A DNA stretch of 51,672 nucleotides. Source: Leishmania donovani (lineage: Eukaryota; Euglenozoa; Kinetoplastea; Trypanosomatida; Trypanosomatidae). The position numbers and the translations under genes are program-made. The stretch covers positions 1 through 51,672 of the forward strand of contig NC_018263.1 of assembly GCF_000227135.1 (NCBI RefSeq). The letters run 5' to 3'. Within the stretch, counting starts at the first letter, position 1, and every line of letters starts with the position of its first letter. Positions 19,828-30,100 of the stretch are shown here, piece after piece. The notes below the pieces were generated by a model, which saw nothing but the letters and a program-made list of their open reading frames with translations, was not told the origin of the DNA and did no database searches.

Positions 19828-20796
19828 CTACGCGCTGATTCGCCGACGCGTCGAAAGCGGTGCGTCGTCGGCGTCCTCCGGTGGACGCGTATGAAACCCC
19901 CAAGACGCGCGTGCCCCTCCCCGAAAAAGGCGCGAGCCCGCGTGCACCAGCGCACCCCAAATGCTATTGTTCTTTTCGTCAGTAGTGTGGCAGTTTGGCG
20001 ACTTCCGTTGCGACGGCAGTGGACTCAATGGTGGGGACAGCACCGATACGCCAGAATTCAGCTTAGTCTCGTGGCGGAGAGAGCCCTGCAACGTTCGTTG
20101 ACCTGCACCGAGACGTAGAGGTCCAGTTTCCAACGCGCGCTCCGACTCGTGCGCACGCAGCTTCTGTACGCGCTTCACGAGACACGCCTTGTTACCAGCA
20201 ATCGAAAGTCCACGATTACGCAGAAGTTCTTTCAGCTCCGCCACTGTCATCTGTGTCGGATTGTGTATATGGGAATGTGGAGGACGCGCTCTCGCGGCTT
20301 TGGTGGCGCGCGGGCGTGAAACAGGCGAATCATCGCTGCTGGTCTCCTCCAAGTCGGAGTCTTCTTCTTCCATATACGTGGAGCTAGAGGCCCCAGAGCT
20401 GCAGGACTCTGTTGACTCACTCTCAGGTCGCGCCGCGTTCAAGAATCCTTTCAGAAAGGAACGACATGTCTTTAGAGCATCGCGAATGTCGGCGGCCTGC
20501 GCAGCGTCGCGGGGCGTAGAGAAACGCCCGCTGCCGTCTGTGAGCAGAAATCCATCATAGGAGACGAGCAACGCTTTGTCAGCCGTCGCGACAGGCGCTG
20601 CTTCGGCGGTCGCGTCGACTGGGCGCGGAGGCGGGGACACCGAGTGGGGAGATTGTTGCGAAGACGTTGGCGGAGAAAGAGGCACGAGAAGCTGCGTGTG
20701 ACGCGACTGCCGCGTCGGTGGAGTGCCAGAGAGCTCGCTCAGGAGTACCTCATTTTCATCAGCCACGTACACAAGTCGCCGCTTTACCGGGTCCAT
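19828..20796 (-). CDS. SAP-domain protein, putative nucleic-acid-binding factor
   Basis: A 322-residue, mostly disordered protein with one recognisable domain. Residues 183-217 (MTVAELKELLRNRGLSI then GNKACLVKRVQKL) match the SAP helix-extension-helix motif, which binds A/T-rich DNA or RNA in chromatin and RNA-processing proteins. N-terminal to it are a Pro/Ser-rich stretch (24-60), a short folded-looking segment (72-122) and an acidic/Ser stretch (124-160) ending in a basic patch (KAARAR). The C-terminal third is Ser/Pro/Arg-rich and low in complexity. The ATG is at 20794-20796 (MDPVKRRLVYV). SAP is clear; nuclear location and partner are inference, and the orthologue is unknown to me. Confidence 0.8.
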   Translation of the reverse strand: MDPVKRRLVYVADENEVLLSELSGTPPTRQSRHTQLLVPLSPPTSSQQSPHSVSPPPRPVDATAEAAPVATADKALLVSYDGFLLTDGSGRFSTPRDAAQAADIRDALKTCRSFLKGFLNAARPESESTESCSSGASSSTYMEEEDSDLEETSSDDSPVSRPRATKAARARPPHSHIHNPTQMTVAELKELLRNRGLSIAGNKACLVKRVQKLRAHESERALETGPLRLGAGQRTLQGSLRHETKLNSGVSVLSPPLSPLPSQRKSPNCHTTDEKNNSIWGALVHAGSRLFRGGARASWGFHTRPPEDADDAPLSTRRRISA

Positions 20797-21738
20797 GGCG
20801 CCAAGACTGCAGCGCAGCTGCCCGTACCTGTGAGCGAATCTATCTAGGTTTTTTTTGGGTGGGTGTGCGTCTGTGTGCGAGTGCGGTGTTGAGCCCTGGT
20901 AAGAGGCAAAAGTTCTCTAGTTGCCCGGAATGGGCACCGCGTGGGTGGATGAAAACGCAGAGTACGGTGTTTCCTCGATTGACGCGCGGAAGGCTTCAGC
21001 GGATTCGTGAAGTCGCGCCGCGCACACTGCTTGTCTTCGTGCATGAGCACCGTCGTGATGAGTGCGCAGTAGAGAGATATGGAAAGAGTTGAAATTTCCA
21101 AAGAAAAAAAAAACACAGAAATGGTTCAAAGGAAAGAGGAAGAGGTTTACGGAGAGGACAGAAGACGCGCGGGCGCACGGGACCCGGTGATCGGCGGAGA
21201 GAAGCTCCAGCACACGTAAGCCGTGAGGAAGAAGTGCAATGGCCTCCAATGAACTCCGTACAAAGGTCGCTCTCACTGCCTGAATGTGCGCGCATAGCCT
21301 GTCTTCAGTGAAGGCGTTACACAAGGGAGCGTTTAGCTTGAACTGCATCGACCGCGCATCGTTGTATGTGCATGTGTGTGTGTGTGTGTGTGTGTTTTAG
21401 AGGGGAAGAGGCAGCTCCTTCGATGCGGCCAATCTTCAGTCCGTCCGGAAGATCACATGATCGTGACTGCGTACCGTCTGCATCACGTCTGTTCATCCTC
21501 ATTCCTGCCTTCTTCAGCAGCTCTGACATTTCGCTGCTTGCATTCTCTTAGCGAAAACGAGAAAAAAAAGCTGCCAAACCCAACGCTAACATTGCGCACA
21601 CGAGACACGGAACGGTACATGTATAGCACAGGCAAAAACGACGAGGGATGGAGTGAGAAGAAAAACTGAAACCAACAAAAGAGGAGGGAGGTCACTTACG
21701 GCAGACAGCGCATTTCCGTTCTAAGGTGCCTGTTGCAC
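20797..21738. other. Intergenic region, about 0.9 kb
   Basis: Pyrimidine-rich patches on the minus strand, A-runs, and a (TG)11 run at 21373-21395. No coding ORF recognised. Confidence 0.55.
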
Positions 21739-22506
21739 TTAGTTGCGCAGAACACGTTGGCATCGCAGAATACCCTGAGACGCGCCTGCCACGCCGGGAG
21801 AAATGGACTGCGCCTTCGTGTAGTCTTCCAGCGCAAGCTTCCACTTCTCCATGCCTTCGTAGGCGATGCCGCGGCGCAGGTACGCCTTCACATTCGCCGG
21901 GTCGATCTCGATCGCGGCATTGCAGTCATCCACCATCAGAGAGTACATGTGCGTCTGCTGGTGGCAGGCAGCACGGTTAGTGTAGTACACCGCCTTCTCC
22001 TTGACGGGCTCCGTCTGCAGTTCAATCGCACGGGTGTAGAACTCCGCAGCCTGGTCATACTTGCCGTCCTTGAAGAAGGAGTTGCCAAGCTGCTTGGCCT
22101 CCTCAGGGGTCTTGCACTGCTGCGACTTTGTCTTTTCGTTGCGCTCGCGTACTTTAGTATTAACGGTGTGCAGCTTGTCCATCACCTCCTCGTTGCCCGG
22201 GCTCAGTTGGAGCGCCTTCTGGAACGCCTTCTGCGCCTCATCGTACTTGCCCATGCTCTCCATGGCGACACCCAAGCGGAAGTAGCCCTTAAGCCAATCA
22301 GGGCGTAAGCGAATGCACTGCTTCGAATCCACAGCGGCCTTCTCGAAGTTATTCAGATTTTGCCAGCTGCCTGCACGATTCGAGTACAGAGCACCAGAAG
22401 CCTCGCCGTTAGGGTCCAGCTCGATGGCCTTGGTGTACCAGTCAATCGCTTCCTGATACCGTTTTGCCTTGAAGGCGTCATTGCCCTTGGCCTTATAGTC
22501 CTCCAT
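21739..22506 (-). CDS. TPR co-chaperone with two carboxylate-clamp domains (SGT/STI1-like)
   Basis: A 255-residue protein made almost wholly of two three-motif TPR domains, residues 2-112 and 132-238. Both contain the residues that clamp the C-terminal EEVD of Hsp90 or Hsp70: K5, N9, N43, K73 and R77 in the first, K138, N142, N177, K207 and R211 in the second. The first set falls at nearly the same numbers as in Hop/STI1 TPR1. It lacks the DP domains and third TPR array of full STI1 and the SGTA dimerisation and Gln-rich regions, so it is a minimal clamp adaptor in the cytosol. The ATG at 22504-22506 (MEDYKAKGNDAF) follows good splice acceptors; the longer in-frame upstream extension is UTR. 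The call is solid; which chaperone it prefers is unknown. Confidence 0.9.
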   Translation of the reverse strand: MEDYKAKGNDAFKAKRYQEAIDWYTKAIELDPNGEASGALYSNRAGSWQNLNNFEKAAVDSKQCIRLRPDWLKGYFRLGVAMESMGKYDEAQKAFQKALQLSPGNEEVMDKLHTVNTKVRERNEKTKSQQCKTPEEAKQLGNSFFKDGKYDQAAEFYTRAIELQTEPVKEKAVYYTNRAACHQQTHMYSLMVDDCNAAIEIDPANVKAYLRRGIAYEGMEKWKLALEDYTKAQSISPGVAGASQGILRCQRVLRN

Positions 22507-23067
22507 TTTGCAAGAGTCTGCGACAGCTGTCGAAGACCAGCAGGGAGAAGATAGAGAGGGGAACACAGAGTGTGAAGCTCGGAAGCGACGTAGTTCTGCC
22601 CCACAATCGCAGCGACAAGGGTGAATCAGGTAAAAACACACGCCGGTGTGGGAGGCAGTCCAGGACACAGAACACACAAAGGGCGAGGTAGCATCGACAA
22701 ACAGGTTTGTGCGCAGCAACGAAAACGCGAAGAAGGGTGATCAGGTGGACATAGCAGTGGTTAGATAGCCAGGAGTACGCACGCACATCACACCGTACAT
22801 GCGGCGACGCCAAGGGAGCGCACATTGCATAGGAACAGCATCCAGGCAAGATGGACAGAGAAGAAACGTCACGAGAGAGCACCGTTCGTAGACTATCCGA
22901 AAAGCGCAGCCCAGCGCACTTGACCCTCACAAACGTGTCCTGCATTGTAGCAGCACCTCACGCGACAAGCCTCATACGACCCTACCCCCGTTTCTGAAGT
23001 AGCGATCGGTACGCCAAGCCCTGCAGAGCGCTTCGACATTTAGGGCGTTCCTTTTGTACGAAACGTT
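22507..23067. other. Intergenic region upstream of the TPR gene
   Basis: Contains the TPR gene 5' UTR and splice signals, then sequence without coding ORFs up to the dispersed repeat at 23071. Confidence 0.5.
22518..22560 (-). promoter_or_regulatory. Predicted trans-splice acceptors of the TPR gene
   Basis: On the minus strand the tract CCCCTCTCTATCTTCTCCC and following TCTTC precede two candidate AG sites, 22528-22527 and 22519-22518, 12-22 bases before the ATG. Confidence 0.55.
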
Positions 23068-23070
23068 TCT

Positions 23071-23707
23071 TTTCCTTTTCAAGGCGCTGTTCTGCCATGA
23101 GCCAGTCAAGAAGTTGCGGCATACCATGTCAGCGCACCGGCCTCTGTAGGAGCACCGCGAGATCTCAATCTTCTCGGGCGAATACCGTCTGCCGTCGAAT
23201 CGGCTCAACGCGTCCAGCGGACTCTTCGTGCCCTTCCTCGTCCCCTCGTCGGATAGGTGCTGCACGACCGGCGCCAGACAGAGAGACTCGGGGTGGNNNN
23301 NNNNNNNNNNNNNNNNNNNNNNNNNNNNNTCCAGGGCCATGCTCCAGGGGCCGAGGCGGTGGCATCCACTGTGCGGGTAGTGGAAGGAGGAAGAGGGATC
23401 TGGACGCATGCCGCATGAGCTCAGGGAGGGCACGTTGACCAGCTTCAGGCCAAGGCTCTCATAGACTCTGCGCACCTCCTACCTGTATCCCGTGTTTCTT
23501 TTTGGTGGCGAGCCGCTTCCAGCCACGGCATACCACAATGTGGAGCGGTCACTCTCCACAGTGGAGCCAGGAGGGCTCGATGACGTAAACGCGGGGTCCT
23601 CTCGTCATGCCTCCGCCACCTGTGTCTCACCAGTGCACCCGGTCGGGATGTAGGGGGGGATGCCGCATGCTTTGCACACAAGCAGTTTGGAATTGATCGG
23701 TGTGGAT
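23071..23707 (-). repeat. Dispersed repeat family, copy 4
   Basis: Nearly identical to 7798-8423 over the whole core, with the same A-rich 3' end on the minus strand (CCTTGaaAAGGAAAAGAAAC). Its upstream flank (23681 onward) is the variant also seen at 9069-9095. It contains the small N-gap. It lies in the 3' region of the methyltransferase transcription interval. The relation to the zinc-finger-like tract upstream suggests that both belong to one decayed element. Confidence 0.6.
23297..23329. other. Assembly gap, 33 N
   Basis: The gap begins at gactcggggtgg, the same point where the 7425 gap begins within a few bases. By comparison with 8024-8072 the missing stretch should be about 49 bases and include a G10 run and a possible GAGGGG/CCCCTC hairpin. 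Confidence 0.95.
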
Positions 23708-25100
23708 CTTGTTGGGTCTTTTCCGTGAATTGCTCTTGGTCTGCTGATGTCCTGATACCTTGTTTGCAATATGATGCAGAATTTGAATTGTGCAACAGGC
23801 AGCGTGCGCCCAGTGCACGCATTTTCGGATCCTAGGGCCTGCTTCAGCACGGCATTGTTGTCCCAGTAGGTTTGCTCGCCGTCTTCATATTTCTTTTCCG
23901 TCTGTGTCATGGTGGGGCGTGTCTAGATGACTTGCTCGCATGCGCCGCGACAGGTGGGCCGTCGCTATGCATCTGCGGCGACATGGGGAACTTCCATCTT
24001 CTGCTGAGTCTGCACACCATTGGCAGGCTTAGGTGTGTGCCATGGGGAAAGGGTCCACGAAGAAACGTGTGCCTGCGCACGAAGAGCGCATAGCTCGTCC
24101 TCCTGAACGGGGCACAGGGGGGCAGCGGCAGACACTCTCACAGGTGAGGAGCCCGTGCAGGGCGCGTGCGATGTGCGCGTAATCGCACCATTGCGGTGCA
24201 AGACCACAGCGCGAGGCGAGGTGTCGTTTGAGCGTCGAGCAATTCAAAAATCCTCCCCTGCAGACTCGGCACAACGCTGGGTCGGATGCCCGCCCCGAAA
24301 CAACAGGCAGACCGGAGGCTATGCGGAGGTGGCGAAGGTACCACAGCGCTAGAAGAGTAGTAGGCAGCGCACCATCGTCAGCATGGTGCTACCACCCACC
24401 CGCCGCTAAAGCGATCCCCAGTGCAAGCGCAGGTGACCGTGGGGACCTGGGCGAGGATGAGCTCCTGCCGTCTCGTGGGCGCAGAATCTGTGCTCCTCCG
24501 GTGCGGGACAGCCGCCGCCAAGCACTTCCTGTCGCAGCGTGCCGCATCGTGTATCCCCGTCTCGGGAGATGTCGGCCTGGAGTCTGAGGCCAGAGTGTTG
24601 GGGTCCCTAATGCATGCACTTGGCGCTGACGTCTCTGATATTGCCTAATTCTGCAAACTTGACCACCTCGTCGCTGTGCGCCAACTCACAATCGTCAAAG
24701 ACGCCGAAATGAGAGGCGCACGCGAGGGCCCAGCAGCGCCAACACTTGTACCCAGATCCGTCGCAGCATGTCATCCTCCATCGCTGTAGGGCTCGTGTCG
24801 GACGCCATGCGAAGGGAGAGTGCGTCCGCCGCAACAGCGGCACGGGCTCTTTTGTGCCTTGGTTGGCACGGTTGTCCTTGCAGCGCTTGCTATGTTCCAG
24901 CATCATTGCTTCACACACCGCGCGACAGCTGCAAGCAAGACGGCCGCAGCCTCTTGTCGCTGCACCTGTGAGAGGATGATGGTTGCGAAGCAACGCGATC
25001 GCCCCTGACATGATGGCAGTCTGTACCGCAATATATGTGGGAAGCGCGTAAGGAAACGTCACGAAACGACGGGTAGCCTTCTAGCAAACAGAGGGGGAGA
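23708..25100 (-). mobile_element. Decayed retroposon-like tract with C2HC zinc-finger remnants
   Basis: No intact gene, but the minus strand carries Cys/His-rich pieces in separate frames. At 24206-24274 a frame reads CRVCRGGFLNCSTLKRHL then ASRC, i.e. C-x2-C-x12-H-x4-C. At about 24880-24948 another reads GCGRLACSCRAVC then MMLEHSKRC. Such C2HC/C2HH fingers occur near the C-terminus of ingi/L1Tc-type retroposons and their degenerate Leishmania relatives (DIREs). The frames are broken by stops, and the tract leads, in the same orientation, into the repeat copy at 23071-23707 with its A-rich tail. I see no reverse transcriptase motif, so the family assignment is tentative; a TATE or other element is possible. 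Confidence 0.35.
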
Positions 25101-25503
25101 AACAGTGAATGGGGCTCCCTATACGTGCATGGAGGTGCCTGAGTGGTCATCAGAAACACCCGAACATGGGCACAGTAAGTCAGACTCTCTCACATGCGAC
25201 GCCCGCCTCCACAGACAGTCGTCGAGAGAAGCAAGAAAACAAGCGTCACGGCAGACGAAAAAGAGTGAAGGTTCCGCAGCCCACGCAAGTGGAAGAAACA
25301 GTCGTGTAAGTTACGTGCGCGCTTAAGGTAAGGAGCATCCTTCAGAGAGGCTGCGGGGCAGCGGCAGAGGGGGGCAGCTCCCTTTCCATCCCTCTAGCTG
25401 CCACCACCGCCACTCGCCTTCGCCAATGCGCGACGTAGTAAAAAAAAAAGGCTAACCACAGTGTTCGCAGCGGCTCGTTGCTCGATAAAGAAAAGAAGCC
25501 GAT
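25101..25503. other. Intergenic region downstream of the methyltransferase gene
   Basis: Short A-runs and no coding ORF; it would be the proximal 3' UTR of the leucine carboxyl methyltransferase mRNA. Confidence 0.5.
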
Positions 25504-26394
25504 TCAAAAAAGCTTTGGTAGCGGGGTGTCTTCGGTGCACGCCACGACGAAGCAGTAGTGCTCGTGCATCAAGTTCCACTCCTCCCAGTCGTCGATCATT
25601 TCCAGCTTGTTGAGGCGAATTTGAATCTGACGTGGCACGCCAAGGTAGAGGTTCTTCATAGTGACGGACTTGACTGCTTTGAAACCAAGCTCGCTGCACC
25701 GCTGCGCGTGTGCCTCAGGCGTGGGAAAGTCGCCGATTCCTTTGAAATCGGCACCGAAGTGCTGTAGATTCTCCACCATGACCTTGCCGAAGCGATCAAA
25801 TGGCTGAATCGCGTCGTAGGTGACAAGCATAGTCTTTGTGCCAGGCTCGACAACGTCGCTCATCACAGTTCGCAATAGATTAGTGGTGACGGAGCCCTCA
25901 ATGTACACGAACACCATCTCCGCGATCATGATAGTAGGGGTGCCGCCGTGAAGGTGCTCCTTCAGCGCCTTCGCAACACCCCTGGCGTCATACAGGTCGC
26001 AGGAGACCAGCACGTACTGTGAGCCCACCATCGATTGCATCTCGCCGTGGCGCTTGATGATGCGCTCCTTCTCAGCGACCAGATCAGCCAAGTCGAGTTC
26101 CACAAACTTCTGCACCGGAAACTGCGGGTCGCTGTGCTTTAGGCGGAAGTAGAGCGTGTCCATTCCTGCGCCAAAGTTGATTACCTGGATCGGTTGTCCG
26201 GCGGCGGTCGCGAAGCCCCGCACGCAGTTTTCAAACGCCGTTGTCCGCAGCCAGGTTCCACGGTTCATCAGCGGACTATTCACAATGGTGTGGTCCTTTT
26301 CGAAGAAGGACACAAACGGGTCATTCAGATAGCCTTTGCGGACACAGTGCACCTTGCGGGAGCATGCGTCATGGGCGGTCTGAATCAACGCCAT
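25504..26394 (-). CDS. Leucine carboxyl methyltransferase (PP2A-methylating, LCMT1/PPM1-like)
   Basis: A 296-residue SAM-dependent methyltransferase predicted to methylate the C-terminal Leu carboxyl of PP2A-type catalytic subunits, controlling holoenzyme assembly. The ATG is at 26392-26394 (MALIQTAHDA). The N-terminal segment RKGYLNDPFVSFF and the following NSPLMNRGTWLRT resemble the substrate lid of LCMT1. Motif I, NFGAGMDTLYFRL, is at 73-85; the acidic SAM-ribose loop VELDLADLVAEKERI at 98-112; the CDL motif at 132-134; and IAEMVFVYI, the family post-motif, at 157-165. The length fits LCMT1 (about 300-330). LCMT2/TYW4-type proteins would be much longer and carry Kelch repeats, absent here. 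Confidence 0.92.
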   Translation of the reverse strand: MALIQTAHDACSRKVHCVRKGYLNDPFVSFFEKDHTIVNSPLMNRGTWLRTTAFENCVRGFATAAGQPIQVINFGAGMDTLYFRLKHSDPQFPVQKFVELDLADLVAEKERIIKRHGEMQSMVGSQYVLVSCDLYDARGVAKALKEHLHGGTPTIMIAEMVFVYIEGSVTTNLLRTVMSDVVEPGTKTMLVTYDAIQPFDRFGKVMVENLQHFGADFKGIGDFPTPEAHAQRCSELGFKAVKSVTMKNLYLGVPRQIQIRLNKLEMIDDWEEWNLMHEHYCFVVACTEDTPLPKLF

Positions 26395-27161
26395 GTTGAG
26401 GCGGAGCAGGTGTGAGTGGCTGTGTTCGCTCGTGTGTGTATGTGAAGGGGGAGAGGGGGCTGCCAGTTGTGAGAATCGCAGTCAGCAAGGTTGCTTCGAG
26501 AGAGAGCTGCACATACACTTCAACACCGACGCACCAGTGCACCGGATGTCGCGAGGTACACCGCTGCTGCCTTGGTGACTAGATAGGGAAGAAAACCTTC
26601 GTACAAAACAGAATGCGAAAGCGAAGACGCGGCACGGCTCTAGACGCCAAAGCAGCGTAAGACCGCAGCCGCGGCGCCCGCAGAGAAAGTGAACAGAAAG
26701 AGGAGAGGACGGCGATGAGGAGAGTACAAAAAGAAAATCGATAACGCACCAGGAACGCAAACGGCGGCGACCAGGGATGGGCGTAAGAAACGACGCAAAC
26801 TTGTCGGTCGCAGGCAACCGCTCTTACGCATACACCAAAGAGCCTCTTTGCTACGCTGCAGAAACGAGAAGGGTGCACTACTGAGTGCCAAGAGCACGAA
26901 GAGATGCGACGCTAGCGGGGGGGGGGACACCACTGATATCGTTCTCGGCGTACGTAGTTCGATTAGAGCGCTGTATGTATCTTTCCTCTTTCGCTTACGC
27001 ACGAAGCAGGCCTCAGCGAGGCAATCAGTGATCAAACGCACCACTGCCTTCATACCTCCTTGTTGGCCAAAATGAGGAAAAGAAGATGCGAGGCGTCGCT
27101 TCAGCGTCTCCTCTATCCACAAATCTTACTCGCACCCGTTAGCGTGGCCCTGCACACCGCG
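26395..27161. other. Intergenic region, about 0.8 kb
   Basis: Methyltransferase 5' UTR and the 3' region of the exportin-like gene. A G9 run lies at about 26919-26927. No coding ORF recognised. Confidence 0.55.
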
Positions 27162-30100
27162 CTAGGCGCCTATGATGGTAGTGCCGTGAACAGAGGATAG
27201 AGCATCTTGTAATAGCTCCTCAAAACCAGATTCGCTTGCGTTGGCGCTCCCGGCAGCCGACTGGAGTGCTGGGAAGATGGTGGTGACAAACGCGTCGCAG
27301 TTGGAGACCTCCCTCATCACAGTCTCCACCGTCGCAACCAGGCTATCGTACGGTAAGCCTCGAACCAAAATGAGAAGGACACGAGATATCTGCCGTAGAT
27401 TTCTGAAGAACACTTTTCCGGACGTCAGGGAGCGCAGCACGACCTTCAGCAGGTCGCAGCACGCGCTGGCGTGACTCGCCGGGGGAGTGGAAGCCTCCAA
27501 GAAGGCTGCGACGCTGGCTGTGACGGAGATGCCGGCGCGTTGGATGTTGGCCCGCTCACTGTTGAGTGCGTATAGCATAGCGGAGAGAAACGCATCGGAG
27601 CAGCTTGCAAACACAAAGTCCGCGGTGAAAGACTCGGCGCAGAGCTCCATACAGGTGAAAATACCATCCTCGAGACTCGGCAAGCTCAGTGAGCGCTCGT
27701 CCATGTGACGCAGCAACGCACCGGCGGCCTCCACTGTGGCAATCGAGACTGCGCGTGTGTCGTCGTCGGAGAGAAAGCAGTCCAGCGCCTTCCACTGCGC
27801 CAGGGAGCTGAGAAGCCTCGCGGTTGCGATAATGAACTCGGCTCTGTCGCCCTCGCCGTCGGCAGAAGTCCACGCGCTGCTGCTCTGCAGGGCCGTCACA
27901 GCGTAGCGCAGCTCCGCGACGACAAGGTCCAGCAGCATGCGAATGTCGCTGTCCTCCAGAAGAGGCGAGCAGGTGACAAACATGCTGCGCACACACTGCA
28001 TAGACTCGATGACGATCTCGCGCTCATAAAACTTCGAGGCGGATACGCCAATCAGTCGCTGTCCTGTCGCGAGCAAGGCCGGAAAGACGCACCGAATAAC
28101 CTGCTGGCTGTGCAGCGACTCGAAAAGCCCCGCCAGTGAACTGAGCAGCTCTAGCACCAGGTTCACATCATCCTCAGAGGACGGTGAGAGGGCTAAGTCG
28201 CGAAGCCGTGCCTGCACGCTGTCCGCGTCTGAGCAGCACGAGATGACAAACGCGATGAGGCGTCCCCGTGTGTGTCCGTAAAAGCGAAATCGATGAATTT
28301 CCTGTACAGCCCGCGTCAACGCCTGAAACGCCTCCTGACGGTGGCAGAAGCTGCGCACGCGGCTGCTCTTGTCTGCCACGGAGTCGAGTAGCCGACAAGC
28401 TGCAGAAGTCGACTCCTCCTCGAAGGGAGTGAGGCGTAGTGCACCCACTACGGCAAGCAGCGACTGCGCAACCATGTCCGCACCACCGCTGAAGGCGTAG
28501 GCGTAGAGGGTGCAGCTTTCCTCGGCCTCAACATACGTTTTGATGTACTGTGTGAGGACGTCAAGGAAGGCCGCGAGCACTGCCGGGCTCGCCGCTGCAG
28601 GGTTCTGCAGCAGTGGCAGAAGTGCGTCCACCTCCTTGACAAGGTGAAGCAGCAACGCACTGCCTTGTGAGCCCATCTCAAGGAAGCAGCGAGGGATGTA
28701 GGGCTGCTCACCCTCGAGCGGGTCGGCAATGAAGAAGCCGACAATCTTCAGCAGCGTCCAAAGAGCCTCGAAGAGCGGCGTAGGAGCAGCGCCGCCAGCA
28801 CCGAGGGTGCTCGCCAAGGTGGATCGCAGCGACCGCAAGTATCGGATAAGCAGCTCGCATGTGTTGCTAGCGCAGAGGCGGCCGACCTGCGCAACGAGGT
28901 GCAGGTGCGAATTGGTGAAGGTGTCGGCAAAGCAGTCCAGCTCCAGCTCGGCGGCGTCAGTGTTAACTTTGGTGTCGAGATACGTGGAGAAGATGGATTG
29001 GCAACCTTGGCTGATAAGGTGGCGTTGCGCAATCGTCTCGAAGCCGTTTCCGGAAAAGCTGTTACGGTCAATGTAGGACGTTAAGTGAAACCAGACGCTC
29101 AGCATCTCATCCACACACGACATCACATCAGTGTCAGTGTTGCTAGAAGTGTCGCGTCGAATAAGAAAGCCTGTCAAGGCCGTCAGTCGCGAGACGAGGG
29201 CGTGCGCCTGCGGGTGAAAGAAGAAGTCCACGTAGTTCGACACCAGTCGCAGGATCGCGTTGGCCAAAAGCGGGAAAAGGTGAAAATCGTCTTCCGTGGC
29301 CCACTGGGACAGGTGCTCGAACACATCCAGGCATAGCGACAGGGAAGACACAAGGAAGCGCAGTGTCTGCCCCTCCGTCCATTCGCTGCCCTTGAAAGAG
29401 CACAAGAGCTGAATAATCTCGATGACCTTCTGCCGATTGACCGGCACGCCGTTCACGGCGCCGCTTCCGTACCACTCCCGCAGCACACCGTGCACAGTGA
29501 CGCACGCGCCGCTCTCGAGGCCCACGTCGCCGACAAGCAACCGATCCCACTCCTCATGGGCGACGTAGAACACGCCACACGACTCCTCGGTCGACGAGTC
29601 CTCCTCGAAAAACTGATGCGACGGCCAGGATAGGCACGACACCAGTGCCGTTAGCCCCTTGTCCACAGACATAGATGACTCACCTGCTGACACGAGGAGG
29701 CCGCGAAGGAGGGCCTGAATTAGGGTGGGTAGACGGCCCTCCTCGGCGAACAGTTTCCGGCAGTGCCGGTGCACGCGCACTGGCAATCCTCGATAGCGGG
29801 AGGGCGCGCTGAAAAGACCGAACTCCTCCACAGCGGACTGGCAGATGATGCGATGAAGGTATGCCTTTGGAGATGGAGTGCAGGTCTGCGCTAAATCAAC
29901 GAGGCCCACGCACACTGCTGTTACCTCCTCCACGCAAACGTCGAGATTATCACCGACGCAGCCGAGTTTGAGCGCCACAGCTGTGGCCGTGGCGAGTTCC
30001 GACACTACCGGCGTCCACGCGGGCGTCTCCACCTGCGCCGTCATTTGATAGGCGTAGCCGAGTAGAAAAGCAATCACCGTGTCGCTTTGCTGCCGACGGC

